Assembly: GCA_004561555.1 (NCBI GenBank)
Contig: SFVH01000005.1
Location: forward strand, 1 to 48,676
Origin: a bacterium
GTDB taxonomy: Bacteria; Bacteroidota; Bacteroidia; Bacteroidales; Muribaculaceae
Direction of reading: 5' to 3'
DNA: 48,676 nucleotides
Shown one piece after another: positions 1 through 8,052 of the stretch. The notes beneath the pieces are model-generated. The model was not told the DNA's origin. It saw nothing but the letters and a program-made list of their open reading frames with translations, and ran no database searches. Position numbers and translations under genes: made by a program. The stretch's first letter is position 1; every line of letters begins with the position of its first letter.

Positions 1-35
1 TCCCAGAATCGGTTGATAAGGTCGATGTAAGTCAT
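1..35 (-). CDS. 5' tip of a leftward gene, cut by the window edge
   Basis: The reverse complement of the first 35 bases opens with ATG (33-35) and reads MTYIDLINRFW before the window ends. This N-terminus resembles a Bacteroidetes family of small helix-turn-helix or replication-initiator-like proteins beginning MTYI-LIN-FW, which I recall from family knowledge only. A TATATTTG box (TAnnTTTG type) lies on the minus strand at 69-76, suitably upstream. Only 11 residues are visible, so the product is tentative. Confidence 0.45.
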   Translation of the reverse strand, partial: MTYIDLINRFW

Positions 36-127
36 AACTATGTGTGTATTAGTGGTATATCAATGTTGCAAATATAACACAAAACTCCCCGAATTGTCCG
101 AGAAAAGACAAAGAATCAGCAAGTTTG

Positions 128-170
128 AGAGGAAAAAAATTGGTGAATTATGCAACTTTTTTCCGCCTCT
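128..170. repeat. Imperfect inverted repeat in a divergent intergenic region
   Basis: The arms agaggaaaaaaattg (128-142) and caacttttttccgcctct (153-170) are imperfectly complementary (a two-base bulge plus one mismatch) around a 10-base loop. It lies between the leftward gene start at 35 and the receptor gene at 257. It could be an operator or an RNA hairpin in the receptor leader. Confidence 0.4.
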
Positions 171-256
171 GAAACATCTAAAGCACGAAAAAATAATCAT
201 GATTATGTCACAAAACAGCAAGTATCACGTTTAAAAAGACAGAAACCCATACGAAT

Positions 257-2341
257 ATGAAAAATTGGACAATCTTTATAATGATAATTCTGCCCTTCTT
301 GGCAAAGGCACAAGAGGAGGCAGCCGACACTGTTGCAACCCTTGCCGCTCAGGAGCTCCACGAGGTTGTGGTGGCGGCATCGCCGGTGGTGCATAAGGTA
401 GATATGGACGTCTATCGGCCGTCGGCATCGGCGGTGGCAAATGCCAAAGACGGAGTGCAACTGCTTAACAATCTGATGATTCCCGAAATCGTCGTGAATG
501 ACGCCATGCAAACCATCACCACCTATGGAGAAGCGGTGCAACTGCGCATCAACGGCAGAATGGTGGGCATCGAGCAGGTGAAGTCGTTGCTTCCGGAGTC
601 GATAAAGAAAGTGGAATGGATAAACAATCCCGGCTTACGCTACGGCAAGGTTGCCGGTGTGCTTAATTTCATTGTGACCAACCCCACCGTCGGCGGGTCG
701 CTGATGTTGTCGGCACGTCCGGCATTAAATCTGCGCTGGGGGACATACAACGCGGATGTAAAACTCAATAGCGGTCGCTCGCAATGGAATGTGGGCGCAT
801 TACTCAAAGCCACCAACCACATCTCCGCTCATCGCGACTATTACGAGCGCTTCACCTATCCCGACCTCACCACTCTCACTCGCCGGGAGACGCCTCGCGA
901 GGGCTATGTGTGTGACACTTGGGGCAATGCGTGGCTCTCCTACAGCTATGTGAAGCCCGACACCACCACGTTCTACGTGTCGCTATCGTCGTCTGCCACC
1001 TTCGACACCGAGAAATGCTACAACGGCACCATGACGCTCAGCAACAGCGACGAGCAGATTTATATCACCGACAATCAAGGCATGTCTGGCTACAAACCCT
1101 CGCTGTCGATGTATCTGGAGCAACACTTTGAGCGGAAGCAGACGTTGGTGGTCGACTGTAGAGCGTCAGCCTACTATGGCGACACTTACACCGACTATCT
1201 CGAACGTCGCCCCACTGCCACCGTCCCACACACCAATGTACACACCTTCATCCACGACTCTAACAAGGCTTTTGGCATGGAAGCCAACTACATTAAGGAG
1301 TGGGATAACTCCAAATTTACCGCCGGCATCAACTATGGCGCCAACCGCAACCGCAGCAGCTACCACAACCTCGATGGAGCCGTGTTTCATCAGCGACAAG
1401 ACCGCATGAACCTCTACGGTGAATATCTCGCCAAAGTGGGTAAGTTTGCCCTAACTGCCGGCTTAGGTGCTAATTGGGTGAAGTATAAGTTTGTCGAGAC
1501 CCGACAAGGCAATAGTGAGTGGATGGTGCGTCCGCAGCTGTCGGTCGACTATCAGATTAGTCCTCGCACATCGTTGCGCCTGGGCTACCAAATGTGGCAA
1601 GACGCTCCCACTCTGTCGCAAACCAACGTAGTGGCTCAGCAAATCGACGGCTTCCAATGGGTGGAAGGCAACCCCAACCTCAAGATGTCGAAGTCCTACA
1701 AACTTTCGCTGACCTACCGCTTTTTCCTCCCACGCATCAACGCCTCCCTCAGCGCTATCGCCTACAACAACAGCGACGCTATCACCACCTGCCTGGGGTG
1801 GCGCGGCGACCGCTTGGTCACCGGCTACGAAAACTCCAAGGGCTTGCGAAACATTGCCCTGCGCTTCTCGCCGCAGGTGGTGGTGATACCTCAATGGCTT
1901 ATGGCAAGTGGCTCTGTGAGTTTCCGCCACGAGAGGATGGAAGGCGCCGACTATCTGCACTATCACAACAACTGGAGCGGAAACGTGGCTGTCATGGCAA
2001 CTCACTACGGATTCACTCTCTCTTGCCAATACATTTGCGCCGAGAAGACCATCTACGGAGAGGTCATCTCCTGGCCCGAGAGCATCTCGCTGGTCGACCT
2101 TACCTACAATTGGAAGAAATGGAGCTTCGCCATCGGCATGATTATGCCCTTCGGTAAATATGACCAGGGGTCGATGTTGATTAACAAGTGGAACACCAAC
2201 GAAAATCATATGCGCGCCGACATTCGCCTGCCTTACATCAGTGTGAGCTACAATCTGCGATGGGGCAAGCAAAAACGAAACCTCGATAAGCTCATCAATG
2301 TGGGTGTCGACGTCGACCGCTCCTCCGCTGCCGGAAGATAG
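257..2341 (+). CDS. Outer-membrane TonB-dependent receptor-like beta-barrel protein
   Basis: The 694-residue product starts with a signal peptide (MKNWTIFIMIILPFLAKAQ). Residues ~35-145 resemble a TonB plug: an LHEVVVAA stretch, an INGR motif and a segment ending in VAGVLNFIVTNP. The rest has the alternating aromatic/polar strands of a barrel of the OMP_b-brl_3 kind found in Bacteroidetes. The N-terminal carboxypeptidase-regulatory-like domain common in this family is absent, and there is no SusD-like partner. The ligand cannot be read from sequence. The AraC-type regulator 119 bp downstream on the same strand is a plausible regulator. The ATG at 257 is preferred because it directly begins the signal peptide. 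Confidence 0.82.
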   Translation: MKNWTIFIMIILPFLAKAQEEAADTVATLAAQELHEVVVAASPVVHKVDMDVYRPSASAVANAKDGVQLLNNLMIPEIVVNDAMQTITTYGEAVQLRINGRMVGIEQVKSLLPESIKKVEWINNPGLRYGKVAGVLNFIVTNPTVGGSLMLSARPALNLRWGTYNADVKLNSGRSQWNVGALLKATNHISAHRDYYERFTYPDLTTLTRRETPREGYVCDTWGNAWLSYSYVKPDTTTFYVSLSSSATFDTEKCYNGTMTLSNSDEQIYITDNQGMSGYKPSLSMYLEQHFERKQTLVVDCRASAYYGDTYTDYLERRPTATVPHTNVHTFIHDSNKAFGMEANYIKEWDNSKFTAGINYGANRNRSSYHNLDGAVFHQRQDRMNLYGEYLAKVGKFALTAGLGANWVKYKFVETRQGNSEWMVRPQLSVDYQISPRTSLRLGYQMWQDAPTLSQTNVVAQQIDGFQWVEGNPNLKMSKSYKLSLTYRFFLPRINASLSAIAYNNSDAITTCLGWRGDRLVTGYENSKGLRNIALRFSPQVVVIPQWLMASGSVSFRHERMEGADYLHYHNNWSGNVAVMATHYGFTLSCQYICAEKTIYGEVISWPESISLVDLTYNWKKWSFAIGMIMPFGKYDQGSMLINKWNTNENHMRADIRLPYISVSYNLRWGKQKRNLDKLINVGVDVDRSSAAGR

Positions 2342-2403
2342 ATAAGTAAATTTGTGAACTTTTTGTATTAAAGTTTGTTCTATTGGTAAGAAAATAGGAA
2401 TTA

Positions 2404-2437
2404 TTTGCCATTAATTGGAAAATAAGTAATATTTTTG
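2404..2437 (+). promoter_or_regulatory. Bacteroidetes-type promoter for the AraC-family gene
   Basis: TTTG at 2404-2407 and TATTTTTG at 2430-2437 match the -33 and -7 elements, with 22 bp between them, slightly longer than the usual 19-21. The -7 box lies 23 bp before the ATG at 2461. Confidence 0.5.
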
Positions 2438-2460
2438 TATTTCAAACTATTTAGAACAAT

Positions 2461-3390
2461 ATGGATAGAAAAAGTCGACATGTCACGGAAATCCCTTGTT
2501 TGGCAGTTGACAAGCTGATGTCAATCTTCAAGCCCGACCCCGACGATGTGTACAACTCCGGGTTGCTCATCGGTCGTCGCGAGTCGCAAGGTGCAACTCA
2601 TCCGGATATTGCATTTGTGCATCCCTTCAGCATCAATGGTTTTGTGCTCCTCTGTTGTGAGAAAGGCAATGTCACCATCAGCACCAACTCCGACGAGTTT
2701 CTGCTGGAAGAAGATATGCTATATATCAACTTTCCCGGACAGATAATGAGTGCTACGAAGGTCAATGATTGCCACGCAAGAGTCGTCGTAATCGACATCG
2801 AGCATCTCAACGAGATGAACCTCGACCTGAAGCCTATGGCGCAGAAGCTGCTTGTCTTGAAATACTCGCAGAGCTTGAAACTCACCCGGTCGGTTTTCCT
2901 CGAAATCAATCGCCTGATAGACGTGTTGGAAGAAGAGATACGCAATCACGCTGATGATGAGCATACCATCGACGTGCTCCGCGGCTTGCTCACCGCCTTG
3001 TTTTATAAAATCGGCAGAGTCATCGACCAAAACATCAACGAGTCGAAACTCTTGGACCGTGACGCTTTCAACAAAAATTCCGGTTATTTCCGCGAGTTTA
3101 TGAATGTGTTGCGCGAAAACTATAAACGCGAGCGGTCGGTGACATTCTATGCCTCACAGCTGCGCCTGTCGCCGAAATATTTCACCACCCTGATAAAGCG
3201 CATCAGCGGGCGCACCGCCGCCGAGTGGATTAACCAGACGGTAATCATGGAGGCAAAAAATCTCCTGAAATATTCCACAATGAATGTGCAAGAGATAGCC
3301 TATAGCCTCAATTTCCCCAACCAGTCGTTTTTCGGCAAGTATTTCAAGCACCATACGGGAATGACTCCCAGCCAATACAAGCGCCTTTGA
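2461..3390 (+). CDS. AraC-family transcriptional regulator
   Basis: The 309-residue protein has an N-terminal cupin-like sensing region (about residues 30-170) and a C-terminal AraC DNA-binding domain (about 205-309). The two helix-turn-helix units are visible: one around FYASQLRLSPKYFTTLIKR, the second around VQEIAYSLNFPNQSFFGKYF, ending in the family signature TGMTPSQYKRL. Its TGA (3388-3390) shares its last base with the ATG (3390) of the following glycosyltransferase, so regulator and glycan genes are translationally coupled. Effector and targets are unknown; the upstream receptor and the downstream glycan operon are the natural candidates. Confidence 0.88.
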   Translation: MDRKSRHVTEIPCLAVDKLMSIFKPDPDDVYNSGLLIGRRESQGATHPDIAFVHPFSINGFVLLCCEKGNVTISTNSDEFLLEEDMLYINFPGQIMSATKVNDCHARVVVIDIEHLNEMNLDLKPMAQKLLVLKYSQSLKLTRSVFLEINRLIDVLEEEIRNHADDEHTIDVLRGLLTALFYKIGRVIDQNINESKLLDRDAFNKNSGYFREFMNVLRENYKRERSVTFYASQLRLSPKYFTTLIKRISGRTAAEWINQTVIMEAKNLLKYSTMNVQEIAYSLNFPNQSFFGKYFKHHTGMTPSQYKRL

Positions 3391-4523
3391 TGAAAATAGG
3401 ATTTGATGCCAAGAGAATAGTGCAAAACTTCACGGGATTGGGCAATTACAGCCGATATGTCGTGGAGGGAATAGCGCGGTTTGCTCCACAGACGCAGTGT
3501 GTGCTTTATGCCCCCGAAAGGCGCGAAAGCCGCCGTCTGAGCCTCTTCGAGCAAGCGTGCCCCCGCGCTCAAATGATTACTGCCACCGGAGGGCTACGCT
3601 CGCTCTGGAGAGTGTGGGGAGTGACCCGCAGGCTGCAGAGCGACGGCATCGACCTCTTCCACGGCTTGAGCAACGAGCTGCCCCTCAATATCCACCGCGC
3701 CCGAGGAGTGAAGTCGGTGGTCACCATCCACGACCTCATCTTCTTGCGCTATCCCGAATGTTATAAGCCGATAGACCGACTCATCTATACCTACAAATTT
3801 CGCCGCGCTTGTCGTGTCGCCGACAGCATCATTGCCGTGAGCGAATGTACAAAGCGCGACATCGTGAAATTTTTCGGCATCCCCGAAAACAAAATTACGG
3901 TAATCTATCAAGGCTGTGACCCCTCGTTTCGCTCTATCTTGACAGCCGAGGAGCGCACTGCCGTCACCTCCAAGCTCAACCTTCCCAAGCGTTACATCCT
4001 GAATGTGGGAAGCATCGAAGAGCGAAAAAATGTGATGCTCGCCGTGGAGGCTCTGCCAATGATTACCGACAGCGAGGTAGCGCTGCTCATTGTGGGACGA
4101 CACACCCCCTATGCCTTGAGTGTGATGCAACGCGCTCGCGCCCTGGGTGTGGAGAAGAGGGTGGTGATGCGCCACGACATCGCCTTTGCGGAATTGCCGG
4201 CAGTCTATCAAGGTGCCGAAGCGTTTGTCTATCCCTCGCGCTTTGAAGGCTTCGGCATCCCCATCCTCGAGGCGCTCTGCTCGCAAGTGCCCGTAGTGGC
4301 TGCCACAGGCTCTTGCCTGGAGGAAGCCGGAGGCGAAGGGTCGCTCTATGTCGATGCCGACGACTCTCAAGCATTGGCAAAGTGCCTCAACAATATCCTC
4401 GGCAACGAGCATCTCCGAAGGGAGATGGTGGAAAAGGGTTTGCACCATGCCGCAGGTTTCAGCGCGGAGACGCAGACACGCCAACTCATCGATTTATACC
4501 AACAAATACTTCAACAAAAATGA
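3390..4523 (+). CDS. Glycosyltransferase family 4 (GT-B fold)
   Basis: The 377-residue protein begins MKIGFDAKRIVQN and continues with FTGLGNYSRY, the N-terminal Rossmann half typical of Bacteroidetes GT4 enzymes. The C-terminal half carries the donor-binding motif EGFGIPILEA (E-x7-E type) preceded by VYPSRF. An ATG at 3390 is used rather than an upstream TTG, because it overlaps the regulator's TGA. It is expected to transfer a sugar from a nucleotide donor to a surface glycan at the inner face of the cytoplasmic membrane. Its TGA (4521-4523) overlaps the next ATG (4520), placing it in one operon with a Kdo/WaaP-like kinase and a GT32 enzyme, which suggests lipopolysaccharide core assembly. 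The sugar specificity is unknown. Confidence 0.87.
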   Translation: MKIGFDAKRIVQNFTGLGNYSRYVVEGIARFAPQTQCVLYAPERRESRRLSLFEQACPRAQMITATGGLRSLWRVWGVTRRLQSDGIDLFHGLSNELPLNIHRARGVKSVVTIHDLIFLRYPECYKPIDRLIYTYKFRRACRVADSIIAVSECTKRDIVKFFGIPENKITVIYQGCDPSFRSILTAEERTAVTSKLNLPKRYILNVGSIEERKNVMLAVEALPMITDSEVALLIVGRHTPYALSVMQRARALGVEKRVVMRHDIAFAELPAVYQGAEAFVYPSRFEGFGIPILEALCSQVPVVAATGSCLEEAGGEGSLYVDADDSQALAKCLNNILGNEHLRREMVEKGLHHAAGFSAETQTRQLIDLYQQILQQK

Positions 4524-5278
4524 AACTCACCCTAAATCCTGATTATGCCTCCCTCAAGGAGGAGATGATACACTTGGGCGAGACGATGAGCCGCCGCAAT
4601 GGGGAGGTGGTGCACGACGGACGCAACCTGGTGATGCGCATCCGCTTCAACGACATCACCCTTGTGGCTAAGCGTTTTAAGAGGGTCAACCTTTTTCAGC
4701 AGGTGGCTTACACCTTCTTCCGCACCACAAAAGCCTATCGTGCCTACCACTGCGCCCGGGAGTTTCGCCGTCGCGGCTTCGATACCCCCCGCGAGGTGGC
4801 TTTCCTCGAAGAGCCGCGCCACGGGTTGTTTTCGGTGGGATATTTCGTGAGCGAAGATTGCCCTTATCCTCCGGCATTTCCTGCGCTGGTGGCTGCCGAC
4901 CACTACGATGACTCTCTGGCGGAAGCCATCGCCCGCCTTGTGGCTGAAATGCACCTCAAGGGCATTATGCACGGCGACCTCAATCTCGGCAACTTCCTCT
5001 ATCAGCCCACCGAGGAGGGCTACCGTCTCAGTGTGGTCGACACCAACCGCTCGCGCTTCTTTGCCGACACCGTGCCCGACCATCTGTGCATCGCCAACCT
5101 GTGCACCCTCACTCATCGCCGCGACCTCTACCTCACGATGGTGGCTGCCTACTCACGAGCCCGCCGTTGGGACGAGGAGGCTACGGTGGCAAAAGCTCTT
5201 GCCGCCCTCGACGCCTTCGAGAAAAAACATGAACGCAAACAACGCATTAAGCAACTACTAAAACTCTCTCACAAATGA
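4520..5278 (+). CDS. Kdo/WaaP-family lipopolysaccharide kinase
   Basis: The 252-residue protein shows a small protein-kinase-like fold: a candidate ATP lysine K51 in TLVAKRF, catalytic loop HGDLNLGN with D153 and N158, and metal-binding D174 in VVDTNRSRF. This matches the Kdo/WaaP group, which phosphorylates Kdo or heptose of lipid A-core. The start at 4520 forms an ATGA overlap with the preceding gene; the reading frame remains open further upstream, but coupling and domain length favour this ATG. The following gene again starts in an ATGA overlap (5275). The acceptor sugar is inferred from family and context only. Confidence 0.82.
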   Translation: MKLTLNPDYASLKEEMIHLGETMSRRNGEVVHDGRNLVMRIRFNDITLVAKRFKRVNLFQQVAYTFFRTTKAYRAYHCAREFRRRGFDTPREVAFLEEPRHGLFSVGYFVSEDCPYPPAFPALVAADHYDDSLAEAIARLVAEMHLKGIMHGDLNLGNFLYQPTEEGYRLSVVDTNRSRFFADTVPDHLCIANLCTLTHRRDLYLTMVAAYSRARRWDEEATVAKALAALDAFEKKHERKQRIKQLLKLSHK

Positions 5279-6015
5279 TACCTAAAGTGATACATCTTTG
5301 TTGGCTCAGTGGCGAGGACTATCCGGCAAAGATACGCTACTGCCTCGACTCTTGGCAGCGAGTGATGCCCGACTACAAGATTAAACTCTGGAATGCCGAC
5401 AACTTCCCCATCCGGGAGGCTCCGCAATATGTGCTCGAAGCCATCAAAACCCGAAAATGGGCATTCGCCGCCGACTATATCCGCATGTATGCCCTTTATC
5501 ACGACGGAGGCATATACCTCGACAGCGACGTGAAGATACTGCGCCGTTTCGATGACTTCCTTCACCACCGCTTCTTCTCAAGCATGGAGTATCATCCCAC
5601 ACAGATAGAGCGCGACGGCGCGATGGAGCTCGTCGACAGCAATGGCAATCGCATCAAAGACGCTTTTGTGAGCGGCATTCAGATACAAGCAGCCGTGATG
5701 GGGGCTGAGCCGCGGCATCCGTTTGTCGCTGACGTACTGCAATGGTATGCCGACAAGTCATTTCTCAAAGACGACGGCTCGCTTGCCACCGACGTGCTGT
5801 CGCCACAAATCTATGCACGAGTGGCTGAACGCTACGGCTTCCTCTACAAAGACATCGACCAAAACCTCGACGAAGGCATACACATCTACCGCTCCGAAAT
5901 CTTCGCCGGCAACAAGCACGAAGTCACTGACGCTTCTTATGCCATCCACCTCTGCGCTCACAGCTGGCATCCCACGCTGAAGGAGAAAATCGCCCGATGG
6001 TTGCGCCTGAAGTAG
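5275..6015 (+). CDS. GT32-type glycosyltransferase with DXD motif
   Basis: The 246-residue protein matches the Gly_transf_sug family (OCH1/mannosyltransferase-like GT32). It opens with MIPKVIHLCWLSG, has the middle segment AFAADYIRMYALYHDGGIYL, and the metal/nucleotide-sugar motif D83-S-D85. The C-terminal part contains AIHLCAHSW, typical of these enzymes. It is the third member of the overlapping glycan operon. It probably adds a hexose to lipopolysaccharide core or capsule; donor and acceptor are not determinable here. Confidence 0.85.
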   Translation: MIPKVIHLCWLSGEDYPAKIRYCLDSWQRVMPDYKIKLWNADNFPIREAPQYVLEAIKTRKWAFAADYIRMYALYHDGGIYLDSDVKILRRFDDFLHHRFFSSMEYHPTQIERDGAMELVDSNGNRIKDAFVSGIQIQAAVMGAEPRHPFVADVLQWYADKSFLKDDGSLATDVLSPQIYARVAERYGFLYKDIDQNLDEGIHIYRSEIFAGNKHEVTDASYAIHLCAHSWHPTLKEKIARWLRLK

Positions 6016-6049
6016 TCGTCGACAGTAGCCACCCCTGTAGCGCCAATTA

Positions 6050-6081
6050 TTTGCTTGTTTACCAATTTGTGATTACTTTTG
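6050..6081 (+). promoter_or_regulatory. Promoter for the acyltransferase gene
   Basis: TTTG (6050-6053), a 20-bp spacer and TACTTTTG (6074-6081) match the Bacteroidetes -33/-7 consensus. The -7 box ends 13 bp before the ATG at 6095, so this gene has its own start site separate from the glycan operon. Confidence 0.7.
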
Positions 6082-6094
6082 CAAAAAAAATATT

Positions 6095-7063
6095 ATGACA
6101 GTAACCCCCAACGACGACCATATCATCATCCCTTGGAATGAAGCCCCCAAAGAAGCCACCCCACAAAACCCTTATCGGGTGGGGCCGGCGCTCACCAAGC
6201 GCGGACGCATCACCGGCATAGCCCCGGAGGTCGACACCGACAACGATGACGATAAGCGCGCCGTGCTCGACTACTACGACATCTCTCGGATGGTGCCATT
6301 CCTCAAAGACAAGCCTAAGTTGGCTCATCGCCTGATGAAATGGCTCAAGCTCGACGACGTCAACTATTTTCATCATCGCAACCTTAACACTCCCGGCGCG
6401 CCTTTTGTCAGAGGATTGCTCGACGACTTCCGCATCACTATGCACATCGACGGAAAGCACGTGCTCGACAACCTCCCCGAAGGGGCGTTTATCACTGTGA
6501 GCAATCACCCCTTCGGCGCTATCGACGGCATCATGCTCATTGACATCTTCGCTTCGCGACGCCCTGACTATAAGGTGATGGTCAACTTAATGCTCAACTA
6601 CATACGAGGCATGCGCCCCAACTTCATCGCCGTCGACCCCATGGCAAGCAACGACCCTGAAAAGAAAGCCATCACCATGAGAGGCATCCGTGAGGCTATG
6701 CTCCATGTGAAAAAAGGCCATCCCCTGGGTTTCTTCCCCGCCGGCGCAATGTCGAAGATTAACCGCCGGATGGACCTGCAGGACCGCCCATGGCAGCCCT
6801 CAATCATTCGCCTCATTCAGCAGCTTAATGTGCCGGTAATCCCCGTGTATTTCCATGGTAGCAACAGCTTTCTGTTTAACTTCCTCGGAGTGGCATGCTG
6901 GCAGTTGCGCACCCTCCGACTACCCTCCGAAGTGTTTTCCCACCACGACGAGACTTATCACATCTCCGTGGGCGACATCATCTCCCCGGAGGAGCAAAAG
7001 CAAGCCCCCGATTTAGGCGCTCTCCTGCGCTCGCGCACCTATCAGCTCAGAGAGCGAAAATAG
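6095..7063 (+). CDS. Lysophospholipid-type acyltransferase (hemolysin-like)
   Basis: The 322-residue protein belongs to the LPLAT/PlsC superfamily. Acyltransferase block I is SNHPFGAIDG with H138 and D144, in the H-x5-D form seen in OlsB-like 'putative hemolysin' members; block III is FFPAGAMSK (about 213-221); and a VPVIPVYFHGSN stretch (about 245-255) corresponds to block IV. The first ~90 residues are an extra, acidic region. Such enzymes move a fatty acyl chain to a lysolipid or to ornithine/glycine lipids. Substrate is unknown. Since the window also carries an inositol-lipid cluster, a role in unusual membrane lipids is possible but not shown. Confidence 0.8.
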   Translation: MTVTPNDDHIIIPWNEAPKEATPQNPYRVGPALTKRGRITGIAPEVDTDNDDDKRAVLDYYDISRMVPFLKDKPKLAHRLMKWLKLDDVNYFHHRNLNTPGAPFVRGLLDDFRITMHIDGKHVLDNLPEGAFITVSNHPFGAIDGIMLIDIFASRRPDYKVMVNLMLNYIRGMRPNFIAVDPMASNDPEKKAITMRGIREAMLHVKKGHPLGFFPAGAMSKINRRMDLQDRPWQPSIIRLIQQLNVPVIPVYFHGSNSFLFNFLGVACWQLRTLRLPSEVFSHHDETYHISVGDIISPEEQKQAPDLGALLRSRTYQLRERK

Positions 7064-7077
7064 CGTAATCCCCACAT

Positions 7078-7122
7078 GCCCGCCATCTTCTTTTTCAAGA
7101 AATGACGGGCGTTTTTCTTTTA
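7078..7122 (+). terminator. Rho-independent terminator after the acyltransferase gene
   Basis: gcccg (7078-7082) pairs with cgggc (7106-7110) at the base of a longer imperfect stem, followed by gtttttctttt. It precedes the holin gene. Confidence 0.7.
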
Positions 7123-7128
7123 TTTTTG
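7121..7128 (+). promoter_or_regulatory. Candidate -7 box for the holin/peptidase pair
   Basis: TATTTTTG (7121-7128) fits TAnnTTTG and lies 26 bp upstream of the holin ATG at 7155, overlapping the T-tract of the preceding terminator. No clear TTTG is seen at the expected -33 distance. Confidence 0.4.
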
Positions 7129-7154
7129 CATAATTAAACACACACACTCACACC

Positions 7155-7610
7155 ATGGAATCACAAAACACAATACGCATCGCATGGCTGCTCGGCATCG
7201 TGGCAGCAGAATACATCCTCGTACTCCTGGCTGTTCTCGCCGATATGGTGAGCGGCATCCGTAAGGCTCGTGCCCGTGGCGACGCTACACGCAGCCGCGC
7301 TCTCCGTCGCACCGTCGACAAGCTCGCCCGCTACTACAATGTGCTGATAGTGCTCTCGGTGGTCGACGCTATGATTATCGTCGCCGGCTTTTTCGCACGA
7401 GTGGTGGAAGGCTTCGATGTGCCTACACTGCCGCTGTTCACCCTCATCGGGAGCGTCGCCATCGCCGCCATCGAGGTGAAAAGCGTCTTCGAAAAATCGT
7501 CGGTAAAGGAGAAGGAAGACATCAACAACCTCATCTCTTTCCTCCAACATGCCGCCAACAACGACTCCTTAAAATCAATTATCAACCACCTCAAATCAAT
7601 GCAAAAATGA
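7155..7610 (+). CDS. Phage holin-family small membrane protein
   Basis: The 151-residue protein has three predicted membrane segments: about residues 8-30 (ending in the motif ADMVSGIRKA), 62-82 and 90-107. A charged, probably cytoplasmic C-terminus follows. Length, topology and the D-x-V-S-G-x-x-K/R-A signature fit phage holins of the holin_4_1/toxin-secretion group. Its stop overlaps the ATG of a D,D-peptidase-like gene (ATGA at 7607-7610), the usual holin-endolysin order. No other phage structural or integration genes are nearby, so this is an isolated cassette. Confidence 0.75.
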   Translation: MESQNTIRIAWLLGIVAAEYILVLLAVLADMVSGIRKARARGDATRSRALRRTVDKLARYYNVLIVLSVVDAMIIVAGFFARVVEGFDVPTLPLFTLIGSVAIAAIEVKSVFEKSSVKEKEDINNLISFLQHAANNDSLKSIINHLKSMQK

Positions 7611-7957
7611 AACATTTCACTCTCGACGAACTCACCTCCTCGGCAACCGCACAACGCAAGGGCATCGCCAACGTCCCCGACGCCACCGCAACAGCCCACC
7701 TCATACGCCTCGTCAGGCAAGTGCTCGACCCGGCACGCTCCGCCCTCGGAAAACCTATAACCGTCAACAGCGGATACCGTTGTCCGCAGCTCAACAAAGC
7801 AGTAGGCGGCGCACCCAAGAACTACCATCTCCTCGGGCGCGCCGCCGACATCACAACCAACGGATGCAATCGCCGCCTCTACAACATCCTTCAGTCGCTG
7901 CCCCACACCGAGCTGATATGGGAGAATGACGGAGCATGGATACACGTCGCTCTATAA
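7607..7957 (+). CDS. M15 family peptidase, endolysin-like
   Basis: The 116-residue protein matches Peptidase_M15_3 (D-Ala-D-Ala carboxypeptidase/L,D-endopeptidase type). Zinc ligands are readable: H74 and D81 in HLLGRAAD, and H113 in the terminal WIHVAL. The signature SGYRCPQLNKAVGGAP (about 55-70) precedes them. The residue two before the first zinc ligand is asparagine (KNYH), where serine is common. There is no signal peptide, so export would depend on the overlapping holin, as for phage endolysins. The length equals that of stand-alone phage M15 lysins. Confidence 0.82.
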   Translation: MKHFTLDELTSSATAQRKGIANVPDATATAHLIRLVRQVLDPARSALGKPITVNSGYRCPQLNKAVGGAPKNYHLLGRAADITTNGCNRRLYNILQSLPHTELIWENDGAWIHVAL

Positions 7958-8002
7958 CCACCGCTCCTCCAACATCCACTCACGCCAAATGCTTCAAAAG
8001 AA

Positions 8003-8033
8003 TTTGAAATTTCAGCAATTATCACTAATTTTG
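8003..8033 (+). promoter_or_regulatory. Promoter for prfA-pyrF
   Basis: TTTG (8003-8006), a 19-bp spacer and TAATTTTG (8026-8033) match the Bacteroidetes consensus. The -7 box ends 19 bp before the prfA ATG. Confidence 0.75.
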
Positions 8034-8052
8034 CACAAACAAAACAACGATT

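Noticed and set aside
40..234. 64-codon frame in the left intergenic region
   Set aside because: It covers an AT-rich divergent control region with an inverted repeat and lacks recognisable protein features.
1463..2272. Long minus-strand frame inside the receptor gene, and similar long antisense frames inside other genes
   Set aside because: These are mirror frames of GC-biased codons in well-supported genes and show no domain features.
7155..7957. Complete prophage
   Set aside because: Only the lysis pair is present; no integrase, capsid, tail or terminase genes flank it.
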